A DNA stretch of 63,176 nt from Dehalococcoidales bacterium (GCA_016932435.1 JAFGCW010000031.1:1-63176); one strand, 5' to 3'. Shown: positions 34,616-44,126, counted from the stretch's first letter. Made by a program: numbers and translations. The notes: a model not told the origin generated them from the letters alone.

Positions 34616-36304
34616 TTATTCCCATTCAATTGTCGAAGGTGGTTTAGAGGTAATATCATATACCACTCGGTTAACTCCTGAGACCTCGTTAACTATCCTG
34701 TTGGAAATTCGAGCAAGGAGATCATAGGGCAGTCTTGCCCAGTCGGCGGTCATGGCGTCTTCACTTGTTACCGCTCTTATCGCGACAAGGTAACCATAGG
34801 TCCTGTAATCACCCATGACGCCAACGCTTTTTACGTCGGTCAAGACAGCAAATGTTTGCCAGAGTTGGCGGTACAATCCGGCCTTTTTTATTTCATTCAT
34901 TACTATAAAGTCGGCAGAGCGTAGTATTTCAAGTTTTTCACGGGTAACGTCTCCAATAACCCGGATCGCCAGACCCGGACCGGGGAACGGTTGACGCCAG
35001 ACCATTTCTTCGGGCATACCTAGCTCAATCCCGACATGGCGGACCTCATCTTTGAACAGGTAACGCAAAGGTTCAACAAGTTTCATTCGCATTCTGGCAG
35101 GAAGCCCCCCAACGTTATGATGACTCTTTATAACCGCTGATGCATTGCTGCCGGAAGCTGAACTCTCTATGACATCGGGATATAATGTGCCCTGAGCAAG
35201 AAAATCAACTTTTCCGATCTTGTTCGCTTCTTCTTCAAACACCTCGATGAATTCCTCACCGATTATTTTCCGCTTCGTTTCAGGATCTATTACTCCCCGA
35301 AGCCGATAGAGGAATCTGTCTGCAGCATCCACCAGAATGATGTTCATGCCAAGATTTTCCCGGAAGACCTTTGAGGTTCTTTCAACCTCCTCCCGCCGCA
35401 GGAGTCCGTTATCAACGAAAATACAGGTGAGTTGATCACCAACCGCTTTATAAATAAGCGTTGCAACGACTGCTGAGTCTACACCTCCGGATAATGCGTT
35501 TATTACCTTCCCTTTACTGACGCGCTTTTTAATGGAGTCAATGCTGTCGCTGATAAAATTACTGATCGTCCAGTTACCGCTGCAACCGCATATTTTATAG
35601 GCAAAGTTTTTAAGTATGGTTGTGCCCTGAGGAGTATGGGCGACTTCAGGATGAAACTGGATACCGTAAATCCCATCATTATTACTCATCACTGCATAAG
35701 GAGAGTTCTCCGTGTAAGCCAGAGAAATAAATCCCGGCGGCATTTCTTCGACGCGGTCACCATGACTCATCCATACGGGAGATGAGTCATCAAGGCCATC
35801 AAATAACGGTGATGATATCTCGCTGAGATGGAGAATTGAGTGTCCGTATTCCTGCTTGGTACCGGGAGAAACCGTTCCCCCAAGCTGTTTGGTTATCGCC
35901 TGCATACCATAACATATACCCAGTACAGGGATATGATTTTCGTAAATGTATGCAGGGGCCAGAGGAGCGTTTTTGGTATAAACACTGGCCGGACCACCGG
36001 ATAGTATAAATCCCTTGGGATTGAGAGACTTTATTTTTTCCCATGGCGTGTCATAGGAGACCAGTTCACAATACACCTGGCATTCTCTGATCCGTCTGGC
36101 AATCAGCAGGCTGTACTGAGAACCGAAATCGATGACGACTATAGATTCGCTTTCGGTGATAGGAACATCTTCGGATATCACATCGGATTTTTCGCTGCCT
36201 ACACCCTGGGCAATCTCAAGATATGTGGATACCTCGATGTCACCGCTGGTCGTCACCCGATGGATATCAACACTGGTTTCTTGCTTGTCTGTACGTCTAG
36301 GCAC
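34616..36304 (-). CDS. guaA: GMP synthase (glutamine-hydrolysing)
   Basis: Aminates XMP to GMP with glutamine. A class I amidotransferase domain has the nucleophile in GICYGMQ (about 129-135) and the His-Glu pair in GIQFHPEV (about 219-226); the ATP pyrophosphatase loop is [10 protein letters not shown] (about 271-280), and the dimerisation domain closes with a normal C-terminal TIEWE. At 562 residues it is about 50 longer than usual because of an N-terminal extension rich in Ser, Glu and Asp. GTG at 36304 is the start used; a GTG about 16 codons in is the only clear alternative. Confidence 0.95.
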   Translation of the reverse strand: MPRRTDKQETSVDIHRVTTSGDIEVSTYLEIAQGVGSEKSDVISEDVPITESESIVVIDFGSQYSLLIARRIRECQVYCELVSYDTPWEKIKSLNPKGFILSGGPASVYTKNAPLAPAYIYENHIPVLGICYGMQAITKQLGGTVSPGTKQEYGHSILHLSEISSPLFDGLDDSSPVWMSHGDRVEEMPPGFISLAYTENSPYAVMSNNDGIYGIQFHPEVAHTPQGTTILKNFAYKICGCSGNWTISNFISDSIDSIKKRVSKGKVINALSGGVDSAVVATLIYKAVGDQLTCIFVDNGLLRREEVERTSKVFRENLGMNIILVDAADRFLYRLRGVIDPETKRKIIGEEFIEVFEEEANKIGKVDFLAQGTLYPDVIESSASGSNASAVIKSHHNVGGLPARMRMKLVEPLRYLFKDEVRHVGIELGMPEEMVWRQPFPGPGLAIRVIGDVTREKLEILRSADFIVMNEIKKAGLYRQLWQTFAVLTDVKSVGVMGDYRTYGYLVAIRAVTSEDAMTADWARLPYDLLARISNRIVNEVSGVNRVVYDITSKPPSTIEWE

Positions 36305-36328
36305 GTCCTTAAACTTGCCCTTCGTTAA

Positions 36329-36763
36329 TTATAGTACCGCCATTTTTGCCCCAAGGGCTTTACACTGGTCAAGGGCTTCGGCTGAGGGTTCTCTCTGTGC
36401 GCCGACGTTATCGGCAGATTTTTTCAGGCCAAGATTATCACAAAGTTTCGCTAAGCTATCTATCGCAACCTCGCCGCCACCGCCATAACTTCCGAAAACA
36501 GCGTAGGGTTTGTTATCGACTTTGCCTTTTAATGTGAAGAATGTACGGTCGAAAAAGTCCTTCATCATTCCGGCTTCATAGCTGAAATAATTAGCGGTAC
36601 CCATGATAACCGCATCACAATTCAAGAGATCATCGGCATCAGCGTCAGCCGCCTTTTTTAATATTGCATCGGCTCCGGCCGAAGCGGCACCTTCCTGCAC
36701 AGCTTTTGCCATCGCTTCCGTATTTCCACTTAATGAATGATATAGAATTAATACTTTAGACAT
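36329..36763 (-). CDS. flavodoxin family protein
   Basis: A 144-residue FMN-binding electron carrier. The phosphate loop HSLSGNTEAMA (about 9-19) and the aromatic/glycine loops GTANYFSYEAGMM (about 55-67) and FGSYGGGGEVAI (about 90-101) fit the flavodoxin/NADPH-FMN reductase-like fold. AAGGAG precedes the ATG. It sits 24 bases upstream of guaA on the same strand. Confidence 0.92.
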   Translation of the reverse strand: MSKVLILYHSLSGNTEAMAKAVQEGAASAGADAILKKAADADADDLLNCDAVIMGTANYFSYEAGMMKDFFDRTFFTLKGKVDNKPYAVFGSYGGGGEVAIDSLAKLCDNLGLKKSADNVGAQREPSAEALDQCKALGAKMAVL

Positions 36764-36915
36764 TTTGTTGAGTTCTCCTTCCTTACGGATACCCTATTAT
36801 ACATCAATCAGCCAAATATCGTAATAGTATTGAAAATGATTGTTCTCTTATTCTGCAGTATGTAATCCTGTGATATACTAAATCCGAAGATATTATTAGG
36901 GCGCAGGGCAGAGCA

Positions 36916-37566
36916 ATGGATACCGTACTGACTGCTGATATCAAGAAAAAAATAACAAAGGGCATCACTGTCCTTATGAACGGCGGAATTATCGCGTATC
37001 CTACCGATACTGTTTATGGACTTGGCGCCTGCTCTGATAATATAGAAGCGGTAAAAAGGATCTATGAAGTTAAGCACCGTCCGATGGATATGCCGCTTCC
37101 GTTACTTCTTGCAGACCTCTCATGGATAGAACGACTGACAATATCAATCTCCGATACAGCTTGTAAGCTTATCGATGAGTTTTTACCGGGAGCCTTGACA
37201 CTGGTGATGAAGAAGGCTGCATCTGTTCCCGATATAATCAGCGGCGGAAAAGACACCATAGCTCTCAGGATTCCCGACCACCTCGTCACTATCTCTTTAA
37301 TAAATGGGGTAGGAAGACCGTTAACAGGCACAAGTGCAAATTTAAACAGTAAACCCAGTGCATTGACGGCGGACGAAGTAAATAACCAACTTGGCAATGA
37401 AATCGATTATATACTCGATTCGGGACGATGTCCGGGAGGAATAGAATCGACCGTATTGGACGTGACCGGAGAAATACCGGTACTTCTGCGTGAAGGTGCC
37501 ATCCCACGGGTAGAAATAGAAAAGATTTGTCGAGTAACTGTTACTGAAGAGGAGGATGGATTATGA
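36916..37566 (+). CDS. tsaC: L-threonylcarbamoyladenylate synthase (Sua5/YwlC type)
   Basis: Makes threonylcarbamoyl-AMP from threonine, bicarbonate and ATP for the t6A37 modification of ANN-decoding tRNAs. The 216-residue YrdC-domain protein contains IAYPTDTVYGLGA (about 29-41), the KHRPMDMPLPLLL segment (about 55-67) with the KxR motif, and SANLNSKPSALT (about 139-150). It lacks the C-terminal Sua5 domain, so it is the short form. A TG-extended TATACT at 36874 may be its promoter. It overlaps rpiB by 4 bases. Confidence 0.94.
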   Translation: MDTVLTADIKKKITKGITVLMNGGIIAYPTDTVYGLGACSDNIEAVKRIYEVKHRPMDMPLPLLLADLSWIERLTISISDTACKLIDEFLPGALTLVMKKAASVPDIISGGKDTIALRIPDHLVTISLINGVGRPLTGTSANLNSKPSALTADEVNNQLGNEIDYILDSGRCPGGIESTVLDVTGEIPVLLREGAIPRVEIEKICRVTVTEEEDGL

Positions 37567-37997
37567 AAATAGCCATCGGTTGTGATCACAGGGGCATTAC
37601 GTTTAAACAATCGGTCATAAAATTAGTTGAACAAGAAGGTCATACTATCAAGGATTTCGGCAGCTATACAGAAGATGCAGTCGATTATCCTGATATTGCC
37701 AAAGAAGTTGGGGGAGTGGTGGTTTCAGGAGATTATGATCGTGGTATTCTTATATGCGGAACAGGAATCGGTATGTGCATCGCGGCTAATAAAATCAATG
37801 GAATTAGAGCGGCTCTTTGCCATAATGACTTCTGCGCTCTCCGCTCACGCCAGCATAATGACGCAAACATCCTGTGTATGGGTTCTGAGATTGTCAAGGA
37901 AGAAATGCCGGATATAGTCAAAACATTTCTTACCACGGAATTCGAAGGCGGCAGACACCAGCGCCGGATCGATAAAATGAGGGATATGGAATCTTAA
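37563..37997 (+). CDS. rpiB: ribose-5-phosphate isomerase B
   Basis: Interconverts ribose 5-phosphate and ribulose 5-phosphate. The 144-residue RpiB/LacAB-fold protein shows IAIGCDHRG (3-11), the active Cys in CGTGIGMCIAANK (about 66-78), RAALCHN and SRQHNDANI (about 98-106). Length is typical. It overlaps tsaC (ATGA) and is followed by a HAD phosphatase one base after its stop. Confidence 0.95.
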   Translation: MKIAIGCDHRGITFKQSVIKLVEQEGHTIKDFGSYTEDAVDYPDIAKEVGGVVVSGDYDRGILICGTGIGMCIAANKINGIRAALCHNDFCALRSRQHNDANILCMGSEIVKEEMPDIVKTFLTTEFEGGRHQRRIDKMRDMES

Positions 37998-37998
37998 G

Positions 37999-38715
37999 AT
38001 GCCTGATTCGCTTTACCCAAATGCTATTCTTTTCGACCTGGATGACACGATAATTACTGGAGACGTTGGTGCCGATGAGTTATGGAAGACGCTCTGTTTT
38101 CAACATGCTGAACTAATCGAAGGACTGCAAGGGGAACTTCTTTATTCAGAGATAAGCAAAGCACGAGACTGGTACTGGGCTGATCCCGAACGCCACAGGA
38201 TTAAACGTCTTAACCTGAAAAAAGCCAGGCGTGAACTGGTTGAACTCGTATTTTCGAAGTTGGGAATTGAAAATGAAAAGGTATGCCAAAGTCTTGCGGA
38301 TTCTTTTACAGTAAAAAGGCAAGAGATGGTTACTCTTATCCCTGGGGCTATCGATACACTTTTTCATTTCAAGAATACAGGAGTGCCAATGGCATTGATC
38401 ACCAACGGCGCTTCCGATTTTCAAAGACAAAAGATAAACAGGTTCGATTTATCCCAATATTTTGAATATATCCTCGTTGAAGGAGAATTCGGTGCCGGAA
38501 AACCTGATAAATCCGTATTTATTCATACGCTTGGCATTCTGGGAGCATCTCCTGAGAACGCCTGGATGGTTGGAGATGATCTGAAAAGAGATATCCTTGG
38601 TGCCAATGATTCGGGTATTTTCAGTATATGGGTTGACCAGCAGAATAAAGGACTGCCTGACAATGCTGAAACTCAGCCGGATAGAATAGTAACCACTATA
38701 ACCGAACTGGTGTAA
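37999..38715 (+). CDS. HAD-superfamily hydrolase
   Basis: A 238-residue HAD phosphatase (subfamily IA). Motif I is FDLDDTII (about 12-19), motif II ALITNGASD (about 132-140), the Lys of motif III is in GAGKPDKSVF (about 166-175) and motif IV is MVGDDLKRDILGA (about 190-202). The cap domain is helical. A phosphosugar or nucleotide substrate is likely but not specified. It ends the tsaC-rpiB-HAD operon just before the branched-chain cluster. Confidence 0.9.
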   Translation: MPDSLYPNAILFDLDDTIITGDVGADELWKTLCFQHAELIEGLQGELLYSEISKARDWYWADPERHRIKRLNLKKARRELVELVFSKLGIENEKVCQSLADSFTVKRQEMVTLIPGAIDTLFHFKNTGVPMALITNGASDFQRQKINRFDLSQYFEYILVEGEFGAGKPDKSVFIHTLGILGASPENAWMVGDDLKRDILGANDSGIFSIWVDQQNKGLPDNAETQPDRIVTTITELV

Positions 38716-38783
38716 AGAAGTAATACTAAAGAAAACATACAAGAGTAATCGAATATTGGTATACTTGATTAATTAAGCCTAGC

Positions 38784-38812
38784 TTGACAATAACTACCCA
38801 CTATGTTACTCT
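38784..38812 (+). promoter_or_regulatory. promoter of the ilv-leu operon
   Basis: A perfect -35 TTGACA (38784-38789), a 17-base spacer and -10 TACTCT (38807-38812) preceded by TG at 38804-38805 (extended -10). The predicted start is near 38819, so the leader peptide ATG at 38822 would be at or within a few bases of the 5' end of the mRNA. Confidence 0.65.
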
Positions 38813-38821
38813 TACATCACG

Positions 38822-38866
38822 ATGAAAGAAAACCAAATTATATTAGTACTCGTTATCTATCCATAA
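38822..38866 (+). CDS. ilv operon leader peptide (attenuator)
   Basis: A 14-codon ORF encoding MKENQIILVLVIYP. Seven consecutive codons (38837-38857) are Ile, Ile, Leu, Val, Leu, Val, Ile, all the end products of the operon. It lies between a strong promoter and an intrinsic terminator, ahead of ilvD. In the classical model ribosomes stalling here when branched-chain aminoacyl-tRNAs are scarce favour an antiterminator. No Shine-Dalgarno is seen, consistent with leaderless initiation. Confidence 0.8.
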   Translation: MKENQIILVLVIYP

Positions 38867-38874
38867 ACCGGTCT

Positions 38875-38919
38875 GTGGGAAGGATCAGCAAGGGCCGTCC
38901 CCACGGGACGGCCTTTTTT
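38875..38919 (+). terminator. attenuator terminator/antiterminator ahead of ilvD
   Basis: GGCCGTCCC (38893-38901) and GGGACGGCC (38905-38913) form a perfect 9-bp stem with a 3-base loop followed by six T (38914-38919). A competing pairing joins GTGGG (38875-38879) to CCCAC (38900-38904), which would take the top of the terminator stem and loop and block its formation. With the upstream leader peptide this makes a complete transcription attenuator. Confidence 0.88.
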
Positions 38920-38953
38920 ATCTACAAAAAAGGCTGAATCAGAAGGAGTTAAA

Positions 38954-40618
38954 ATGAGAAGTGATGCCGTTACTAAAGGTATAGAACGGGCTCCGCACCG
39001 TTCTCTTCTTCACGCACTTGGCTGGAGTAAAGCCGATTCGGGAAAACCTATGATTGGAGTTGTCAACAGTTTTACGGAAGTCGTTCCCGGTCATATTCAC
39101 CTGAGAGAAATAGCCGAGGTAGTGAAAGAAGGTATTTCAGCCGGCGGAGGAGTCTCTTTTGAGTTTAATACAATAGCTGTCTGCGATGGAATCGCAATGA
39201 ACCACCCAGGAATGAAATATAGCCTTCCCAGCCGGGAATTAATTGCTGATTCTATCGAAATCATGGCTGAAGCACATCAGTTCGACGGGCTGGTATTTAT
39301 TCCAAACTGTGACAAGATAGTTCCGGGAATGCTTATGGCTGCGATAAGGATGAACATACCATCGATATTTATCAGCGGCGGTCCGATGCTTGCCGGTCAG
39401 CAGTACAAGAACGGTAAATTCGAGAAAGTAGATTTGATTTCGGTATTCGAGTCTGTCGGTAAGGTAACGAGTGGACAGATGACCGAAGAAGAATTGATAG
39501 AACTGGAAGAAATCGCTTGTCCGGGCTGCGGTAGCTGTGCCGGTATGTTTACAGCAAATACAATGAACTGTGCGACGGAAGCCATGGGAATGGGGTTGCC
39601 CGGTAACGGGACTATTCCGGCAGTAGACGGAAGGAGGCGCCAGCTGGCAAGGGCGGCTGGTGAAAGAGTCATGACTCTCGTTAAAGAGAACATACGACCT
39701 TTAGACATAATAACTGCCGATTCTCTTCATAATGCGTTCAGTGTCGATATGGCCCTCGGTGGCAGCACAAATTCCGTTCTACACCTTATAGCGGTAGCTA
39801 ACGAAGCAAAGATAAAATTCGATCTGGCAAAGGTTAATGATATAAGCCAGAATACGCCACATATCTGCCTGTTAAGTCCGGCAGGCCCAAACAGGATTGA
39901 AGACCTGGACAGGGCGGGTGGCATACCTGTTGTAATGAAAGAACTCGATAAACAAATGAAAAAAGACATTCCGACAGTTTCCGGGAAAAAAGTTTCCCAG
40001 ATAATGAATGAAGCGGTTATTGTTGATAGGGAAATTATAAGACCAGTTACCAATCCATATTCGGAAGTCGGAGGTATCGCCATCCTGTTCGGGAACCTGG
40101 CTCCTGAAGGCGCGGTAGTAAAAAGGGCAGCAGTTGCGCCCGAGATGATGGTACACGAGGGTCCAGCCAGGGTATTCGATTCTGAAGAAGAGTCCATGCC
40201 GGCTATAATGAACGGACAGATAAAACCGGGCGAAGTTATTGTTATCCGGTATGAAGGTCCCAAGGGTGGACCGGGAATGAGAGAAATGCTTACGCCAACC
40301 TCATTATTAAGCGGTGCCGGCCTTGACAGTGTGGTGGCGCTTCTTACGGATGGTCGCTTTTCCGGAGGGAGTCGTGGTGCGGCTATCGGACATATATCCC
40401 CTGAAGCTGCCGGTAGAGGGCCGATTGCTGCCGTTGAAAACGGTGATATCATTAAAATAGATATTAACAATTGTACGCTTGATGTGGATTTAAACGAAAA
40501 AGAGATAAACGACCGACTGGCTAAACTGCCCGAGTTTGAACCCAGGATAAAGACAGGTTATCTGAGTAGATATACAGAGAAAGTGTCATCGGCCAGTACC
40601 GGCGCGGTGTTCGTGTAA
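38954..40618 (+). CDS. ilvD: dihydroxy-acid dehydratase
   Basis: Dehydrates 2,3-dihydroxyisovalerate and 2,3-dihydroxy-3-methylvalerate, the third common step of valine and isoleucine synthesis. The 554-residue product shows the Fe-S Cys motifs: [19 protein letters not shown] (about 77-95), NCDKIVPGM (about 118-126) and [16 protein letters not shown] (about 189-204), and C-terminal [19 protein letters not shown] lies upstream of the ATG. First structural gene of the operon, under the attenuator. Confidence 0.97.
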   Translation: MRSDAVTKGIERAPHRSLLHALGWSKADSGKPMIGVVNSFTEVVPGHIHLREIAEVVKEGISAGGGVSFEFNTIAVCDGIAMNHPGMKYSLPSRELIADSIEIMAEAHQFDGLVFIPNCDKIVPGMLMAAIRMNIPSIFISGGPMLAGQQYKNGKFEKVDLISVFESVGKVTSGQMTEEELIELEEIACPGCGSCAGMFTANTMNCATEAMGMGLPGNGTIPAVDGRRRQLARAAGERVMTLVKENIRPLDIITADSLHNAFSVDMALGGSTNSVLHLIAVANEAKIKFDLAKVNDISQNTPHICLLSPAGPNRIEDLDRAGGIPVVMKELDKQMKKDIPTVSGKKVSQIMNEAVIVDREIIRPVTNPYSEVGGIAILFGNLAPEGAVVKRAAVAPEMMVHEGPARVFDSEEESMPAIMNGQIKPGEVIVIRYEGPKGGPGMREMLTPTSLLSGAGLDSVVALLTDGRFSGGSRGAAIGHISPEAAGRGPIAAVENGDIIKIDINNCTLDVDLNEKEINDRLAKLPEFEPRIKTGYLSRYTEKVSSASTGAVFV

Positions 40619-40636
40619 TAGGAGGGGTTTTATATC

Positions 40637-42355
40637 ATGAAAATGACCGGTGCCCAGATAATATGTGAATGTATGGTGAAGGAGGGAGTCGAGGTCGTCT
40701 TTGGCATCCTCGGCGGCGCTGTGTTACCGTTGTACGATACGTTACCGCAATATCCTCAACTTCATCATGTCCTTGTCCGACACGAGCAGGGTGCGGCTCA
40801 TGCGGCTGACGGTTACGCGAGAGTTACCGGAAAAGTAGGCGTGTGTTTCGCAACCTCCGGGCCCGGTGCGACTAATCTGGTTACCGGCATAGCGAACGCA
40901 CACCTGGATTCTGTTCCAATGGTGGCAATAACCGGTCAGGTTTCGAGACCGTTTATTGGCAAAGACGCATTCCAGGAAGTGGATATAACAGGGATCACGC
41001 TTCCAATTACAAAACATAATTATATGGTACGATCTGCTTCTCAAATGGCGGAAACAGTCAAGGAAGCATTCTACCTGGCAAGGACGGGGAGACCCGGTCC
41101 TGTTTTGATCGACGTACCGAAAGACGTGTTTGCCGAGGAAGCGGAGTTCAACCCGTCAACCCGGGTCAAGATCGCAGGTTATAAACCAACTACGCAGGGA
41201 CATCCCACACAGATAAAAAAGGCGGCAAAGGTAATAAACGAAGCAAAGCAACCGGTAATACTTGCCGGGAGGGGCGTGTTAATATCTGGCGCGAGCGCAA
41301 AACTAAGACAACTGGCTGAATCCGCGCAGATACCGGTGGTGACTACACTGCTTGGAATTAGCAGTTTTCCTGAGACTCATATTCTGAATTTCGGAATGGT
41401 GGGTATGCATGGCCTGGCGGCAGCCAACATGGCACTTTACGAAACCGATCTGATAATAGCGGTTGGAATGAGATTCGATGATCGTGTTACTTCCAAGGTA
41501 AGCACTTTTGCGCCTAATGCGAAGATAGTCCATATTGATATCGATCCTGCAGAAATTGGAAAAAACGTTCGTGTCGACGTTCCTATCGTTGGCGATGTGA
41601 AAGTAGTGTTAAATGAACTGAATAAATTGATTGAGCCCCGGCAGAACCTGGGGTGGTTCGAGCAACTGGATACCTGGCGAAAAGAACATCCTTCAACCTA
41701 CATAAGAGAATCTGAAGGAATTCTGCCCCAGTATGTAGTGAGGAAAATTTACGAGGTTACAGAAGGGAACGCAATAATAACAACCGGTGTCGGTCAAAAT
41801 CAAATGTGGGCTGCTCAGCATTTTATGTATGATAAACCTAACACCTTCGTCTCGTCAGGCGGACTTGGAACAATGGGATTTGGCCTGCCGGCGGCGGTCG
41901 GTGCCAAGTTAGGCTGCCCTGATGAGACTGTTTGGTGTATCGACGGTGACGGAAGTTTCCAGATGACTATACAGGAACTGGCAACAATAGCCCAGGAAAG
42001 AATAGCCGTCAAGATAGCCATATTGAATAACGGTTTCCTGGGAATGGTAAGGCAGTGGCAGGAAATGTTCTATGAAAAAAGGTACGTGGCAACACCATTG
42101 AGTGGACCTGATTTCGTGAAGATTGCTGAAGCATACGGAATAGCAGGAGTACAGGTGACAAACAAGATAGACGTAATTCCTGCAATTAAACAAGCTATGG
42201 CTGAAGACGGTCCTTTTTTGGTCGACTTCAGAGTTGAACCGGAGGAAAACATTTACCCAATGATCCCGCCGGGGGAAGATATACACGCGATGGTTGAAGA
42301 ACCTCGTGAGGTTGTTAATGTCGACTCACAAAAGATAAAAACTCGTAATATGTAG
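40637..42355 (+). CDS. ilvB: acetolactate synthase large subunit
   Basis: Thiamine-diphosphate enzyme that joins two pyruvates, or pyruvate and 2-oxobutyrate. The 572-residue product has the catalytic Glu in LVRHEQGAAHAADGYARVTG (about 46-65), the FAD/central domain with GMVGMHGLAAANMAL, and the ThDP motif starting WCIDGDGSFQMTIQELAT (about 435-452) with NN ending in ILNNGFLGMVRQW. Biosynthetic rather than catabolic type is supported by the adjacent regulatory subunit. GGAGGGG precedes the ATG. Confidence 0.97.
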   Translation: MKMTGAQIICECMVKEGVEVVFGILGGAVLPLYDTLPQYPQLHHVLVRHEQGAAHAADGYARVTGKVGVCFATSGPGATNLVTGIANAHLDSVPMVAITGQVSRPFIGKDAFQEVDITGITLPITKHNYMVRSASQMAETVKEAFYLARTGRPGPVLIDVPKDVFAEEAEFNPSTRVKIAGYKPTTQGHPTQIKKAAKVINEAKQPVILAGRGVLISGASAKLRQLAESAQIPVVTTLLGISSFPETHILNFGMVGMHGLAAANMALYETDLIIAVGMRFDDRVTSKVSTFAPNAKIVHIDIDPAEIGKNVRVDVPIVGDVKVVLNELNKLIEPRQNLGWFEQLDTWRKEHPSTYIRESEGILPQYVVRKIYEVTEGNAIITTGVGQNQMWAAQHFMYDKPNTFVSSGGLGTMGFGLPAAVGAKLGCPDETVWCIDGDGSFQMTIQELATIAQERIAVKIAILNNGFLGMVRQWQEMFYEKRYVATPLSGPDFVKIAEAYGIAGVQVTNKIDVIPAIKQAMAEDGPFLVDFRVEPEENIYPMIPPGEDIHAMVEEPREVVNVDSQKIKTRNM

Positions 42356-42372
42356 GAAAAAGGGGTGACGAT

Positions 42373-42918
42373 ATGGCACCTACAAAACATACACTTATAG
42401 CGCTTGTTGAAGACAAACCCGGTGTTCTGAACAGGATGGCAAGCCTGTTCAGACGCAGGAGTTTTAACATCGAGAGTATTGCTGTCGGACGAAGTGAGGT
42501 ACCGAACATATCTCGCACCACCATAGTCGTCGATGGAACCACCACGTCAGTCGAACAGGTCAGGAAACAACTCGATAAAGTTGTCGATGTTGTGAGAGTT
42601 GTCGAACTGAGTGCTGAAGATACTATAAGCAGGGAACTGGCTCTGATAAAGGTAAAGGCTAATTCAGCAACCAGGAGCGAGATCATGCAGATCGTGAATA
42701 TCTTCAGGGCAAATATAGTTGATGTCAGTTCTGATTCGGTTACTGTTGAAGCAACCGGAGATGAAAATAAAATTGACTCTTTACTTACCTTACTCCAAGG
42801 TTTCGGTATAAGGGAATTAGCCAGGACCGGCAGAATAGCAATGACAAGGGGATTACTCAGTCCGTTACAAAGCGAAAAAGATGCACCGGGTACTCGTGCG
42901 AACAAGAAAAAAGAATAA
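42373..42918 (+). CDS. ilvN: acetolactate synthase small subunit
   Basis: Regulatory subunit of acetolactate synthase (also called ilvH). The 181-residue product begins with an ACT domain, LIALVEDKPGVLNRMASLFRR preceded by KHT, containing the valine-binding elements (RRRSFNIESIAVGRSE), and has the C-terminal ALS_ss domain with ELALIKVKA. It should confer feedback inhibition by branched-chain amino acids. AAAGGGGTG precedes the ATG. Confidence 0.96.
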   Translation: MAPTKHTLIALVEDKPGVLNRMASLFRRRSFNIESIAVGRSEVPNISRTTIVVDGTTTSVEQVRKQLDKVVDVVRVVELSAEDTISRELALIKVKANSATRSEIMQIVNIFRANIVDVSSDSVTVEATGDENKIDSLLTLLQGFGIRELARTGRIAMTRGLLSPLQSEKDAPGTRANKKKE

Positions 42919-42990
42919 AGCATCTATTAACCTATATTGATTTACACTTGATTCTGAAGTATTATCGAAGTAAATGTCAGGAGGTGTACT

Positions 42991-43956
42991 ATGTACCATC
43001 GTATGCTGGTCCCACTGGATGGTTCGGAACTCGCGGAAGTTGTATTTACTTACGCAAAGGAACTTGCCGGAAGGCTGGATATCGATGTTACGCTGTTACA
43101 CGTAGCTTCACCCGCAGGGAAAAGTATGTTGCCGATGCAGCAGGCATATATCAAACGTACAGCTGAAACGGTGAAAAGACAGGCTAGAGAAGTACAACAG
43201 ATTACGGGGATAGAACAGGCAGCCGAAGCGGTTAAGGTGAAGGGTGAAATTATCGAAGGGTATCCTGCTGACGAGATTTTAAAATACGCGGAAGAGAATG
43301 AATTCGATCTTATTTTGATGGCGACAAGAGGTCATTCCGGCCTAAAACGATGGAGTATAGGAAGTGTAGCAACTAAAGTACTGAGTGCTTCGAAAATACC
43401 GGTCTGGCTTGTAAGGGCTGACCATACTCCTGATCAACCTTATGATGAATGGCCTACAAAGACACTCCTGGTTCCTCTCGATGGATCAGAACTAGCAGAA
43501 GAAGTGATTCCTCATGTTGAAATTCTTGCCAGACAGAAAGGTGAAGAAAAACTTGAGGTAGTTCTATTAAGGATTGCTGAGACACCTAGTATTCCGTCAT
43601 ATTACGGCCCGGAACTTTCAGGCGTATCTCTTAACTGGGGCGAATTCATGCAGCAGGAAGAAGTCAGGCGAAAAAAATCATCGATAGAATACCTCGATAA
43701 AATTGAAGAAAAACTAAAGGCAAAGAATATTAACGTAAAGACTATTGTAGTCGAAGGCAAGGCTAATGACGAGATTATTAACTACGCGAACAGCAATCCG
43801 TATACTATGATAGTAATTGCCAGCCACGGGCGCTCGGGGTTAAGCAGGCTTGTATATGGTAGTGTCGCGGCAAACCTCCTTAATGGTGTTACCTGCCCGA
43901 TATTTATGGTTAAACCAAAACCAAAGGAAAAAACCAAAGAAAAAGAGAACGAGTAA
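42991..43956 (+). CDS. tandem universal stress protein (UspA)
   Basis: A 321-residue protein of two UspA domains, about 1-150 and 155-310. Each starts with a LVPLDGSELAE strand and ends with an ATP-binding loop: GHSGLKRWSIGSVA (about 131-144) and GRSGLSRLVYGSVA (about 289-302), matching G-2X-G-9X-G(S/T). So both halves should bind ATP. A Lys/Glu-rich tail follows. AGGAGG precedes the ATG. It sits in the stretch between ilvN and leuA, where ilvC is often found in related clusters; a direct role in amino acid synthesis is not implied. Confidence 0.93.
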   Translation: MYHRMLVPLDGSELAEVVFTYAKELAGRLDIDVTLLHVASPAGKSMLPMQQAYIKRTAETVKRQAREVQQITGIEQAAEAVKVKGEIIEGYPADEILKYAEENEFDLILMATRGHSGLKRWSIGSVATKVLSASKIPVWLVRADHTPDQPYDEWPTKTLLVPLDGSELAEEVIPHVEILARQKGEEKLEVVLLRIAETPSIPSYYGPELSGVSLNWGEFMQQEEVRRKKSSIEYLDKIEEKLKAKNINVKTIVVEGKANDEIINYANSNPYTMIVIASHGRSGLSRLVYGSVAANLLNGVTCPIFMVKPKPKEKTKEKENE

Positions 43957-43970
43957 GTAAACTGAATACT

Positions 43971-44042
43971 ATGTATCCATATATTGACATAAAATCTACT
44001 GGGAGGAATATCCTCATCCTTACCAGCCCCTCTCTGAAATAA
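43971..44042 (+). CDS. possible leuA leader peptide (23 codons)
   Basis: ATG at 43971 opens a frame of 23 codons ending at TAA 44040-44042. The second half reads NILILTSPSLK, with codons ATC CTC ATC CTT in a row and a late CTG. Its stop codon lies inside the loop of the following hairpin. This could be a second Leu/Ile-sensing leader. Against it: no Shine-Dalgarno, no T-run after the hairpins, and a TTGACA at 43984 inside the frame that could instead be a -35 box. Confidence 0.4.
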   Translation: MYPYIDIKSTGRNILILTSPSLK

Positions 44043-44126
44043 GGGAGGGGATACCCCCGTACATTCAAAAAATACATGAGGAGATTTTTACCTGCGAAGG
44101 ACATCAACAAAAGATGATCCTCCCAG
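43999..44126 (+). promoter_or_regulatory. structured leader RNA upstream of leuA
   Basis: Several pairings compete. CCCCTCTCT (44027-44035) pairs with AGGGAGGGG (44041-44049, one G-U). GGGG (44046-44049) can instead pair with CCCC just after it (GGGGATACCCC). A long-range stem joins CTGGGAGGA (43999-44007) with TCCTCCCAG (44118-44126), whose last two bases are the start of the leuA AGGAG ribosome site. This arrangement could gate leuA translation. The hairpin also resembles a common intergenic repeat type, so a regulatory role is a hypothesis. Confidence 0.45.

Noticed and set aside
39727..40470. Long minus-strand frame (247 codons) opposite ilvD
   Set aside because: Antisense shadow of a well-conserved ilvD coding region with no independent signals.
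43984..44014. TTGACA with a weak TATCCT as a promoter for leuA
   Set aside because: The spacer is 19 bases and the -10 is poor; it lies inside the candidate leader ORF. Kept only as an alternative explanation.
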